In this document: positions 1 to 6,313 of the stretch, piece after piece
Layout: each line of letters opens with the position of its first letter
How positions within the stretch are numbered: position 1 is the stretch's first letter
DNA from: Methanosarcinales archaeon
GTDB lineage: Archaea > Halobacteriota > Syntropharchaeia > Alkanophagales > Methanospirareceae
Assembly: GCA_003661125.1 (NCBI GenBank)
Contig: QMVO01000035.1
Span: 1 to 10,654 of the forward strand
Direction: 5' to 3'
Length of the DNA: 10,654 bases
Notes under the pieces: model-generated
What the model was told of the DNA's origin: nothing
What the model saw: only the letters and a program-made list of their open reading frames with translations
The model's database searches: none
Translations under genes and position numbers: made by a program

Positions 1-455
1 CTCCATTTTGCATCCTCCGGGCATCCATAAGCGCACCTGGTATCCAGGGTGCATTTTTCTGGATCTATAAACTTTGGCATCCGCTCCACTTTGAAGCCAA
101 GCCTGTGCGCAGCAGTCATAATCCGCTTCGTTCCGTCGCCGAAGTGTGAATTTGGAAGGGTTCTGATGCGGAGTTCACGCTCAGCCTCCTCAAACTCCTT
201 ACCCAGGTGAATGCCTGCCTGTTTCAATTCCTCTTCCAGACACCGCATCCCGTTCCCTGCTGATACCACCGTGGTCCCACCTAAACAGATGGTCCTCAGA
301 ATTTCTACTTCTGATCTGACGTTCGAATAATATTTAAAAGCATCTTTACATTCTATCCGTGGTCCTTTTTCTATTAGCGTTACTTCTATGCCTTTATCTG
401 AAAGCTCCTTCGTTACTGATGCACCTCCAGCTCCAGAACCCACTACAATTGCCAT
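1..455 (-). CDS. GMC-type FAD-dependent oxidoreductase, N-terminal part (runs off left edge)
   Basis: I translated the minus strand from ATG at 455-453. It stays open for 151 codons to the window edge, so the C-terminal part is missing. The protein opens with a Rossmann FAD-binding strand-loop-helix, VVGSGAGGA (GxGxxG at residues 6-11), followed by VTLIEKG, the acidic end of the second strand. Further on are LGGTTVVSAGN, like the GG(S/T)xxxN motif of glucose-methanol-choline oxidoreductases, and near the edge a CAYGCPEDAKW segment like the CxxGCxxGAKW of prokaryotic GMC-like enzymes. The family oxidises alcohols or related groups using FAD; the substrate cannot be told from this half. There is no signal peptide, so it is probably cytoplasmic. 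It is divergent from the radical SAM gene, with 114 bases between the starts. An ATTTATAAAT box lies about 20 bases upstream and no Shine-Dalgarno is seen, which suggests a leaderless or nearly leaderless mRNA. Confidence 0.85.
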   Translation of the reverse strand, partial: MAIVVGSGAGGASVTKELSDKGIEVTLIEKGPRIECKDAFKYYSNVRSEVEILRTICLGGTTVVSAGNGMRCLEEELKQAGIHLGKEFEEAERELRIRTLPNSHFGDGTKRIMTAAHRLGFKVERMPKFIDPEKCTLDTRCAYGCPEDAKW

Positions 456-470
456 CTTTGGTTAGTTAGG

Positions 471-480
471 ATTTATAAAT
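471..480 (-). promoter_or_regulatory. Probable archaeal TATA box for the GMC-type oxidoreductase
   Basis: The self-complementary sequence ATTTATAAAT is centred about 20 bases upstream of the minus-strand ATG at 455. The spacing would place transcription initiation at or very near the start codon. Being palindromic, it could also be read on the plus strand, but it lies far from the plus-strand gene. Confidence 0.45.
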
Positions 481-512
481 AAGTTCATGGTAATTAATTA
501 AGTATCCGAAAG

Positions 513-524
513 TTTATTTTAAAA
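513..524 (+). promoter_or_regulatory. Probable archaeal TATA box for the radical SAM gene
   Basis: TTTATTTTAAAA follows a purine-rich stretch (CCGAAAG) that could act as a BRE. It is centred about 52 bases before the ATG at 570, so transcription would start near 545 and leave a leader of about 25 bases. That leader holds the purine-rich run GGAAAAGAAG at 545-554, at best a weak ribosome binding site. Confidence 0.4.
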
Positions 525-569
525 TGCTTCGCAGAAAAGAAAAGGAAAAGAAGACATACTAACTAAACT

Positions 570-1598
570 ATGAAAGAAGGGATAGAGGAATGGGCGGAAG
601 GATTTAAAAACTGCAAGCTCTGCGAGTGGAAATGCGGTGTTAACAGGTTAGAAGGAGAGCTTGGTGTTTGTGGTATAGGTATGCCAGAGATTGCCTACTG
701 TAACCTCGCACAGGTTCTGCAGAGTTATTCGGTGACGATGCTTGGGTGTAGTTTCAAATGTATCTATTGCAATGCATATCGGCTTTCGCAATATCCGGGC
801 AGTGGCTGGTTCTATCGCGGCTATATAGACCCCAAAGAGCTTGCAACAGAGGCAATTCGCAAGATTAAGTCACCGGAAGGGGAGGCGATGCACGTGGATA
901 AAATAAGCTTTACAGGCGGAGAGCCGACAATTCATTTTCCCTATATTGCAAAGGTGGTGGACGAGGCGAGGAAAAAGATGCAGGAGTTGGGAGTAGGCTT
1001 CGCTACAAACGGATTCGCAAGCCAAGAGACTCTTCAACAGATTATAGACCTCTGTTCTTATGTTACGTTTGAGATAAAGGCGTTTAGCGATGAGACGCAC
1101 CGGGCGATAACAGGGGCGCCAGTCGAGCCGGTTCTACGCAATGCCGAATATCTCATCAAAAAAGGTAGAAATAAGATACGTGCATTCAGAACCATTGTGA
1201 TACCAGGGATAAACGATACAGAAATAGAAGAAATAGCACAGTTCCTCGCTTCTATTGATTCCTCCGTGCCGCTACGCATCATACCGTACAGACCTAACTA
1301 TATCTTATATTACCATCCCGGACCCACAAAGAGGAGAATGGACGAAATTGGTAAGGCAGTCCTGAAAACAGGTCTTGAAAACGTCTGGTGGGGTGGTTAC
1401 TATCCAATGGAGGCTTCAAAGCAAGCAGTTGAGACGGCGAGGGAGTTTAACGGTGTCAAGCGAGAAGGAGCAAGGCTTGCTTTTGCATATTCTAAGCTTG
1501 CTGGCTGCATTAAAGAGAATAGAACCTGTGGTGAATGTCCGATGAAGTTGAATTGCCCTGCGGGATTAAAAGAGCCCTGGCTGCTTGATTTGGATTGA
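570..1598 (+). CDS. Radical SAM protein, PflA/PflX-like (pyruvate formate-lyase activase family)
   Basis: A 342-residue radical SAM protein. The SAM-binding [4Fe-4S] cluster motif CxxxCxxC is at C60, C64, C67 (GCSFKCIYC), and the glycine-rich SAM motif TGGEPT is at 115-120. It has two more cysteine groups. The N-terminal set CxxCxxxC (C15, C18, C22) plus C34 has the CxLCxxxCxVNRxxGxxGxC layout usual in PflX-like proteins. The C-terminal set C313, C320, C323, C329 could bind a further iron-sulfur cluster or zinc. Enzymes of this group cleave SAM to a 5'-deoxyadenosyl radical, and some install glycyl radicals, but no glycyl-radical partner gene is in the window, so the substrate is unknown. The ATG at 570 is placed just ahead of the cysteine set. 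The gene is monocistronic by layout: divergent from the gene on the left, convergent with the one on the right. Confidence 0.9.
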   Translation: MKEGIEEWAEGFKNCKLCEWKCGVNRLEGELGVCGIGMPEIAYCNLAQVLQSYSVTMLGCSFKCIYCNAYRLSQYPGSGWFYRGYIDPKELATEAIRKIKSPEGEAMHVDKISFTGGEPTIHFPYIAKVVDEARKKMQELGVGFATNGFASQETLQQIIDLCSYVTFEIKAFSDETHRAITGAPVEPVLRNAEYLIKKGRNKIRAFRTIVIPGINDTEIEEIAQFLASIDSSVPLRIIPYRPNYILYYHPGPTKRRMDEIGKAVLKTGLENVWWGGYYPMEASKQAVETAREFNGVKREGARLAFAYSKLAGCIKENRTCGECPMKLNCPAGLKEPWLLDLD

Positions 1599-1634
1599 AA
1601 CTATTTAAGACGTCATCATAACAACTCCCTGAGT

Positions 1635-1661
1635 CCCTTCTTCATTCTTCTCTTTACCTCT
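1635..1661 (+). terminator. Possible pyrimidine-rich terminator of the radical SAM gene
   Basis: The 63 bases between the convergent stops hold a pyrimidine-rich run (CCCTTCTTCATTCTTCTC and onward) on the plus strand. Archaeal RNA polymerase can stop at T-rich tracts without a hairpin. The run is C-interrupted and no stem is visible, so support is weak. Confidence 0.25.
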
Positions 1662-2447
1662 CTAAGGACAACAAACAATCAAAGGCACCGTTGTAGGTAC
1701 TTTTCCGTGCGAAGCTTGTTTAGCTTTCCTATCCTTCAAGTGCGTCTCGTGGTCACCACAAATAAGCAACAAACCATTCCTTTCGCCGACAGCCTTTGCA
1801 ATTGCCATTACATTATCATTTGTAACTTTTGCAGCAACACTTAAAACCCAGCCCCTGTGTGCAAACCGGTCAATTGTACGAAGATGAGAAAACACCAACC
1901 TCAAGTCTTGCTTTTTCAATACAGAAATGGTATGAGTCTTTATCAACGCGTCATATTCACGTATGTCCTCACGGTCATCAACTGCGAATACATGGCTTAT
2001 TCTTCCTAAAAGTGGTTCTGCACCTTTCGTTTCGATTACCGCTGCGGTTGGCTTTCCTTCGTCTTCCAATATTTCCAAAATGGATTTTATTTTCGATTTG
2101 CCTACATCATTACTCGTAAGAATCTTATGCGAGTCTGGGCGTAACCCTACGAGAATAGAAGCAATCGCAGGTGTTGTATGACTGCTTACCGTCTCACACT
2201 CGAACAGAAGTCCATCACGTTCGACAAGCTCGTGAATTCCCCTTAATTCATCTGCGAAATCGGAATAAAATCGAAAATCGAGACTGTCTATCACTACCAA
2301 TACCACCACTTTGGGGACAGGTCTGCGAGAGTACGCGAATTTGAGTATTTGCTCGACTTGCAGTGCTTGCGAAGTCAGATGCACACCGAAAAATTCTGCC
2401 AGAGTAGGCGCTATTTGTAATAAAGAAAGCTTTTGCATAAAAAACAT
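1662..2447 (-). CDS. Alkaline phosphatase superfamily hydrolase (phosphodiesterase/sulfatase-like), apparently permuted
   Basis: A 261-residue protein with the metal-site motifs of the alkaline phosphatase superfamily. These are VVVIDSLD with metal ligand D54; SSHTTPAIASILVG with T91 or T92 as the nucleophile; DRFAHRGW with D193 and H197; LICGDHETH with D232 and H233; and ASHG with H247. It should hydrolyse a phosphate or sulfate ester using two metal ions; the substrate is not evident. The N-terminus carries LLQIAPTLAEFFGVHL. That segment looks like the xIAPTLxxLxG stretch that in sulfatases and related enzymes sits at the C-terminal end of the domain, while here the chain ends right after VPLIVCCP. 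No signal peptide is clear. Two starts are possible: ATG at 2447, or ATG at 2438 (fourth residue). The second lies about 27 bases from a TATA-like AAAATATAAT, as expected for a leaderless start. Confidence 0.8.
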   Translation of the reverse strand: MFFMQKLSLLQIAPTLAEFFGVHLTSQALQVEQILKFAYSRRPVPKVVVLVVIDSLDFRFYSDFADELRGIHELVERDGLLFECETVSSHTTPAIASILVGLRPDSHKILTSNDVGKSKIKSILEILEDEGKPTAAVIETKGAEPLLGRISHVFAVDDREDIREYDALIKTHTISVLKKQDLRLVFSHLRTIDRFAHRGWVLSVAAKVTNDNVMAIAKAVGERNGLLLICGDHETHLKDRKAKQASHGKVPTTVPLIVCCP

Positions 2448-2548
2448 TATTCGCTCATAAATTATATTTTTTTTCTTTATCTTTAAGTTAATTAAAAAAA
2501 GAAACCCTTTGCCCTATCACGTGGTCTACCTCTTTATAAAGAAAGAGT
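2448..2548. promoter_or_regulatory. Divergent promoter region between phosphatase-like and UPF0282-like genes
   Basis: This 101-base, very A/T-rich stretch separates two divergent starts. For the minus-strand gene, AAAATATAAT (2461-2470 on the complement) is a good TATA candidate. For the plus-strand gene, CTTTATAAAG (2532-2541) is only about 12 bases from the ATG, too close for a normal TATA-to-start distance. TTAATTAAAAAA at 2488-2499 would fit better, giving a leader of about 29 bases that contains the purine stretch GAAAGAG before the ATG. Confidence 0.4.
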
Positions 2549-3619
2549 ATGGAGAAAATAATAATCGAGCCTGTTTGGTTTGATTCCCTTGGTGCAAAGT
2601 CCTCCTGCACGTTGGTCAAAACTCCAGATGTAAAGATACTGATAGACCCTGGAATTGCAGCAATGCAGCCCTCCTTCCCCGCTTCAGCGGAGAAAAAGCG
2701 AGAGTGGCACGAAGAGGGTAGAAAAGCGATAAAAAGAGCAAGTAAAGAAGCTGATATAATTATAATCTCGCACTACCATTACGATCATTATTTTCCAACC
2801 GATTTGGGCATTTATAAAGACAAAATAATACTTGCAAAAAATCCCAATGAATACATAAACGACTCACAGCGAGCACGAGCAACCAGTTTCTATTCCGGTA
2901 TCTGCGAGGCTTATGGAAAAACAAACCTTGAATCATTACTGAAAACAAAGCGAGGTGGGAAAAAATATCCAGATCCATTAGCCGATTTGCCGATAGCTCG
3001 CCATAAGAATTTCGGTGATTATAATAAAAGAAGGGCAGAGCTCCTTGAGAAAGGAAAGCGATGGTTTGATGGTAGAGTTGCTAACTGGCTAAAAAATCAG
3101 GAGATCCCTGAGCTCAACTTCCCTTCGCTCAAAACAATATATCCTGAAAGCAAAGAGTTTAAAGTCGGTAAAACCAGACTTCGATTCAGTAATGCGATGT
3201 TTCACGGGATAGAGTTCTCAAGAGTTGGGTGGGTGTTTTATACAATTGTCGAGCACGAAACCGAGAAATTCATTCATTCTTCTGACCTCAACGGTCCTGT
3301 AATCGAGGATTATGCACAGCAAATAATCAGCGAGAATCCTCAGGTGCTTATCCTGGATGGTCCTATGACCTACATGTTTGGCTATTTGCTGAACCGGATT
3401 AATTTAAACCGTGCAGTGGAGAATGCAGCGGAAATTGTGCGCTCAATTGATGCTGAATTGATCCTTTATGACCATCATTTGCCAAGGGAAAGGAAGTTCC
3501 GGGAAAGAACCGAGAAGGTATGGAACGCAGCAAAGGAAGAGAAAAAGAAAGTTATGACTGCCGCAGAATTTCTGGGCAAGGAGCCGGTTGTACTTTCTGC
3601 ATACAGGGTCGCTGAGTAA
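2549..3619 (+). CDS. UPF0282-like metallo-beta-lactamase-fold hydrolase
   Basis: A 356-residue protein with the hallmark HxHxDH metal motif at H75, H77, D79, H80 (SHYHYDHYFP), preceded by the ILIDPG strand-turn typical of the fold. Later candidate metal ligands are D246 in HSSDLNGP and the D308-H309-H310 group in LYDHHLPRE. The overall pattern matches the archaeal UPF0282 (COG2248) family, for which I know no established substrate. It lacks the beta-CASP motifs of the RNase J/CPSF group. The central part (roughly residues 90-190) is lysine/arginine-rich and hydrophilic. Soluble and cytoplasmic by appearance. The ATG at 2549 is the first in frame after a TAA at 2537-2539, which supports the start. 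It is followed 73 bases later by the ribonucleotide reductase gene on the same strand, with its own promoter-like sequence in between. Confidence 0.85.
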   Translation: MEKIIIEPVWFDSLGAKSSCTLVKTPDVKILIDPGIAAMQPSFPASAEKKREWHEEGRKAIKRASKEADIIIISHYHYDHYFPTDLGIYKDKIILAKNPNEYINDSQRARATSFYSGICEAYGKTNLESLLKTKRGGKKYPDPLADLPIARHKNFGDYNKRRAELLEKGKRWFDGRVANWLKNQEIPELNFPSLKTIYPESKEFKVGKTRLRFSNAMFHGIEFSRVGWVFYTIVEHETEKFIHSSDLNGPVIEDYAQQIISENPQVLILDGPMTYMFGYLLNRINLNRAVENAAEIVRSIDAELILYDHHLPRERKFRERTEKVWNAAKEEKKKVMTAAEFLGKEPVVLSAYRVAE

Positions 3620-3631
3620 TCGCCAAATGGT

Positions 3632-3645
3632 GAAAGTTTTTTCAT
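3632..3645 (+). terminator. Possible terminator after the UPF0282-like gene
   Basis: A short stem TGAAA / TTTCA with a run of six T lies 12 bases after the stop codon. The stem is only 5 base pairs and A/T-rich, so the T run is the main support. Confidence 0.3.
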
Positions 3646-3667
3646 TCAACATATAACTAAACAAAAC

Positions 3668-3677
3668 AATATAAAAA
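3668..3677 (+). promoter_or_regulatory. Probable TATA box for the ribonucleotide reductase gene
   Basis: AATATAAAAA is centred about 20 bases before the ATG at 3693, and no Shine-Dalgarno lies between. A second candidate, CATATAACTA near 3650-3659, would give a leader of about 13 bases. Either way the mRNA leader would be very short or absent. Confidence 0.4.
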
Positions 3678-3692
3678 TAAAAGTTCTGTCTG

Positions 3693-6203
3693 ATGAAAAC
3701 AACAGTTTCCAAAATACGTAAAAGGGATGGTCGAATTGTAGAATTTGAGCAGGGAAAAATCACAAATGCCATTTACAAAGCGCTGGTTAGCGTTGGCATG
3801 GAAGAGGAAGGGAAGGAGCAAGAGCTTGCAAAAGAGCTAACAGAAAAGGTGGTGATTGCACTTGAAAAGTCTTTTGCAGCCAGGGTCCCCTCAGTTGAAG
3901 ATGTGCAGGATGTAGTTGAGCACGTGTTAATCGCCGAGGGGTTTAGTGAGGTTGCAAAAGCGTATATCTTATATCGCCAGCAGCGAGCAGATATTCGCAA
4001 TCTAAAGAAATTTATAGGAGTTAAGGACGATTTAAAGCTTTCATTGAATGCCGTGGAGGTATTGAAAAGAAGATACTTGCTAAAGAACGAACTGGGGGGT
4101 GTTATCGAGACCCCGAGTCAGATGTTCGAGCGTGTAGCAAGAGCAGTAGCACGAGCAGAACTGAATTATAGTAAAAGCAAAGGAAAGGCAAAGGAAATTG
4201 AACGCAGATTTTACCAGCTAATGCGCAATTTAGAATTTTTGCCTAATAGCCCGACATTAATGAATGCGGGAACTGAGCTCAGACAGCTCGCTGCATGTTT
4301 CGTTCTACCAGTTGAGGACTCGATTGGAGGTATATTTGAGGCTGTTAAGAACATGGCTTTGATTCACCAAAGCGGAGGCGGAACCGGATTTTCTTTCTCA
4401 AAGCTGCGACCAAAGGGAGATGTGGTGAGATCAACAGGAGGAATTGCCTCTGGTCCCGTCTCTTTCATGCGTGTTTTTGACGTAGCCACGGATGTAATCA
4501 AGCAAGGAGGCAAACGAAGGGGTGCGAACATGGGCATATTGAATGCCGAACATCCAGACATTCTGGAATTTATAAGAGCGAAAGAAAGAGGCGGATTTGC
4601 CAATTTCAATATCTCCGTAGCTGTTACTGACGAGTTCATGCAGGCAGTGGAGAAAAATGACGAATATGCGCTCATAAATCCACGGACAAAAGAAGAAGTG
4701 AGGAAAATAAATGCAAGAGAAGTATTTAATGAAATAGTAACCTACGCATGGAAAACCGGGGACCCAGGAATCGTTTTTTTGGATGAGATAAACCGGCGTA
4801 ATCCTATCTCTGCGATTGGGAAGATAGAGGCGACGAATCCGTGCGTAACTGCTGATACCTGGGTAATGACCGCTGAGGGTCCAAGACAAGTTGAGGAATT
4901 AATCGGCAAAAAATTTACTGCGTTTTTAGACGGTGAGAAATGGGAAAGTTCAGAAGCCGGATTCTTTGAGACCGGTGTGAAACCAGTTTACAAATTGAAG
5001 ACAGCAGAAGGATTTGTGCTGCGTCTGACCGCCGATCATCTGGTGATGAAGGTGGAGAGATTAACAGGATACAAAGTAGAGACGCAATGGAGCAAAGCAG
5101 GTGATTTAAAGCCTGGTGACAAAATCAAAATGAATCGAGAGCGATTTGTAGCATCCGTGGAGGAAGTAGTTCCGGATGGTATGGAAAAGGTTTATGATGT
5201 TCAAATTCCGGGAATAAACGCTTTTGATGCCAACGGCTTTGTTGTGCATAACTGTGGCGAGCAGCCACTCTTACCGTATGAATCCTGCAATTTGGGCTCT
5301 ATAAACGTTTCAAAATTCGTAAAAAATGGTGAAATAGACTGGGAACGGCTTAGAGAAGTAGTTTGCATTTCTGTGCGGTTCTTAGATGATGTCATAGATG
5401 TGAACAGGTATCCACTGCCGGAGATAGAGCGCATGACGAAGGCGAACAGGAAGATAGGACTTGGGATAATGGGATTTGCAGAATTGTTGATCAAGCTTGG
5501 GATAGCGTATGATTCAAAGGATGCGCTTTCGGTCGGTGAAAAGCTAATGCAATTCATTACAAATGAGAGTCGCCGGTATTCAACCCAGCTCGCGCTTGAA
5601 AGGGGGTCTTTTCCTAACTTCGAACTTAGTGTTTGGAACGCTAAATATGAAGCGATGCGAAATGCCACGGTAACTACCATCGCGCCAACGGGGACAATAA
5701 GTATAATCGCAGGGTGTTCCAGTGGAATTGAACCCATATTCGCCGTTGCATTTGTTCGGAACGTAATGGGCGGGCTGCTGGAGATAAACAAGTTGTTTGA
5801 GGATATAGCGAAGGAAAAGGGTTTTTATAGCAAAGATTTGATAACCGAGATTGCAAAATGCGGCTCGATACAGGATATTGAGGGCATTCCAGAAGATATT
5901 AAAGGGATATTTGTTACTGCACTTGACATCTCGCCGGAATGGCATGTGCGGATGCAAGCAGCATTTCAGAAATATACGGATAATGCGACATCGAAAACAG
6001 TTAATCTGCCGAACGACGCAACATGGGGAGACGTAAAGAAGGTGTTTTTATTGGCTTACAAGCTTAAATGCAAGGGCATCACGGTTTACCGATATGGAAG
6101 TAAAGAGCAGGTTTTTTCGCTGGATATTCCAAAGCTCATGCTTGAGGAGTATGTATGCGCGGATTCGGAATACACGGGCGAGTGCCGGATATGCTCGGTG
6201 TGA
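3693..6203 (+). CDS. nrdJ: Adenosylcobalamin-dependent (class II) ribonucleotide reductase precursor with mini-intein
   Basis: This enzyme reduces ribonucleotides to deoxyribonucleotides for DNA synthesis, using a B12-derived radical and no oxygen. The 836-residue precursor starts with an ATP-cone allosteric domain (about residues 4-95, VSKIRKRDGRIVEFE). Next come FLPNSPTLMNAG, C202 in AACFVLP (first redox cysteine), HQSGGGTGFSFS, and the active-site NPC/GEQPLLPYESCNLGSIN motif. Phosphate-loop APTGT is at 664-668, and KGITVYRYGS lies near the end. The C-terminus has C822, C831 and C834 (GECRIC), the usual re-reducing cysteine tail. By comparison with Thermotoga NrdJ (C322 thiyl radical, C333 second redox cysteine), the equivalents are C521 and C532. 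A 137-residue intein (384-520) splits the motif, leaving a 699-residue extein, a normal size for short archaeal NrdJ. No small radical-generating subunit gene is adjacent, as expected for class II. Confidence 0.95.
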   Translation: MKTTVSKIRKRDGRIVEFEQGKITNAIYKALVSVGMEEEGKEQELAKELTEKVVIALEKSFAARVPSVEDVQDVVEHVLIAEGFSEVAKAYILYRQQRADIRNLKKFIGVKDDLKLSLNAVEVLKRRYLLKNELGGVIETPSQMFERVARAVARAELNYSKSKGKAKEIERRFYQLMRNLEFLPNSPTLMNAGTELRQLAACFVLPVEDSIGGIFEAVKNMALIHQSGGGTGFSFSKLRPKGDVVRSTGGIASGPVSFMRVFDVATDVIKQGGKRRGANMGILNAEHPDILEFIRAKERGGFANFNISVAVTDEFMQAVEKNDEYALINPRTKEEVRKINAREVFNEIVTYAWKTGDPGIVFLDEINRRNPISAIGKIEATNPCVTADTWVMTAEGPRQVEELIGKKFTAFLDGEKWESSEAGFFETGVKPVYKLKTAEGFVLRLTADHLVMKVERLTGYKVETQWSKAGDLKPGDKIKMNRERFVASVEEVVPDGMEKVYDVQIPGINAFDANGFVVHNCGEQPLLPYESCNLGSINVSKFVKNGEIDWERLREVVCISVRFLDDVIDVNRYPLPEIERMTKANRKIGLGIMGFAELLIKLGIAYDSKDALSVGEKLMQFITNESRRYSTQLALERGSFPNFELSVWNAKYEAMRNATVTTIAPTGTISIIAGCSSGIEPIFAVAFVRNVMGGLLEINKLFEDIAKEKGFYSKDLITEIAKCGSIQDIEGIPEDIKGIFVTALDISPEWHVRMQAAFQKYTDNATSKTVNLPNDATWGDVKKVFLLAYKLKCKGITVYRYGSKEQVFSLDIPKLMLEEYVCADSEYTGECRICSV
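4842..5252 (+). other. Mini-intein (137 aa) in the NrdJ active-site motif, RIR1 type
   Basis: Precursor residues 384-520 have the blocks of a self-splicing intein and no homing endonuclease. Block A is CVTADTWVMT, with the first cysteine as nucleophile. Block B is LRLTADHLVM, with the TxxH motif. Block F is VYDVQIPGINAFDANG, and block G is GFVVHN followed by cysteine. The terminal His-Asn and the +1 Cys are all present, so splicing should work. Removal restores the uninterrupted NPCGEQPLLPYESCNLGS motif. The site (after NP, before C) and the compact size match the well-known 134-residue Methanothermobacter RIR1 mini-intein, and the sequence patterns are visibly alike (CVxxDTxVMT, GPRxVxEL, FTAxx, TANGFxVHN). 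This is therefore probably an old, vertically inherited or long-degenerate allele that has lost its endonuclease. Confidence 0.95.
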
Positions 6204-6206
6204 AGG

Positions 6207-6223
6207 TTTTCTTGTGAAGAAAA
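6207..6223 (+). terminator. Possible hairpin terminator after nrdJ
   Basis: TTTTCTT and AAGAAAA form a perfect 7-bp stem around a GTG loop, starting 4 bases past the stop codon. The stem is A/T-rich and followed by GCTTTC rather than a clean T run, so termination is plausible but not certain. Confidence 0.35.
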
Positions 6224-6240
6224 GCTTTCAAAAAACTTTC

Positions 6241-6264
6241 TTTAAAAGAACCGCCCGGTTTAAA
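6241..6264. promoter_or_regulatory. Palindromic site upstream of the RPA-like gene
   Basis: The core AACCG-CC-CGGTT is a perfect 5-bp inverted repeat around two bases (6249-6260), flanked on each side by TTTAAA (6241-6246 and 6259-6264). It is the only G/C-rich patch in an A/T-rich gap and ends about 13 bases before the TATA-like TTTATATA. It could be an operator or the end of a terminator hairpin. Confidence 0.3.
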
Positions 6265-6276
6265 TCCTGTTAAATA

Positions 6277-6284
6277 TTTATATA
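6277..6284 (+). promoter_or_regulatory. Probable TATA box for the 6314-10555 gene cluster
   Basis: TTTATATA is a near-consensus archaeal TATA box. Transcription about 26 bases downstream would begin near 6307, leaving a leader of about 7 bases before the ATG at 6314. No other clear promoter is seen between the three genes that follow. Confidence 0.5.
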
Positions 6285-6313
6285 GGAAAAAGAGATACCA
6301 CCATAGATGAAAA

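Noticed and set aside
1605..1664. In-frame extension of the phosphatase-like gene through its TAG stop for 18 codons to a TAA, which in a methanogen relative could suggest pyrrolysine readthrough.
   Set aside because: The extension is low-complexity and charged, shows no similarity to the family's expected C-terminus, and no pyrrolysine genes or signals are visible. An ordinary stop is simpler.
4431..4889. 152-codon open frame on the minus strand.
   Set aside because: Opposite the ribonucleotide reductase gene and spanning the extein-intein junction; no recognisable motif, so it is a shadow.
4842..5252. The insert in nrdJ as an ordinary lineage-specific loop or a homing endonuclease.
   Set aside because: It has all splicing blocks with terminal Cys, TxxH, His-Asn and +1 Cys, splits an invariant motif exactly, and has no room for a LAGLIDADG or HNH domain.
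5201..5791. 196-codon open frame on the minus strand.
   Set aside because: It lies entirely opposite the ribonucleotide reductase gene, is serine-rich with no domain pattern, and is explained by antisense codon structure.
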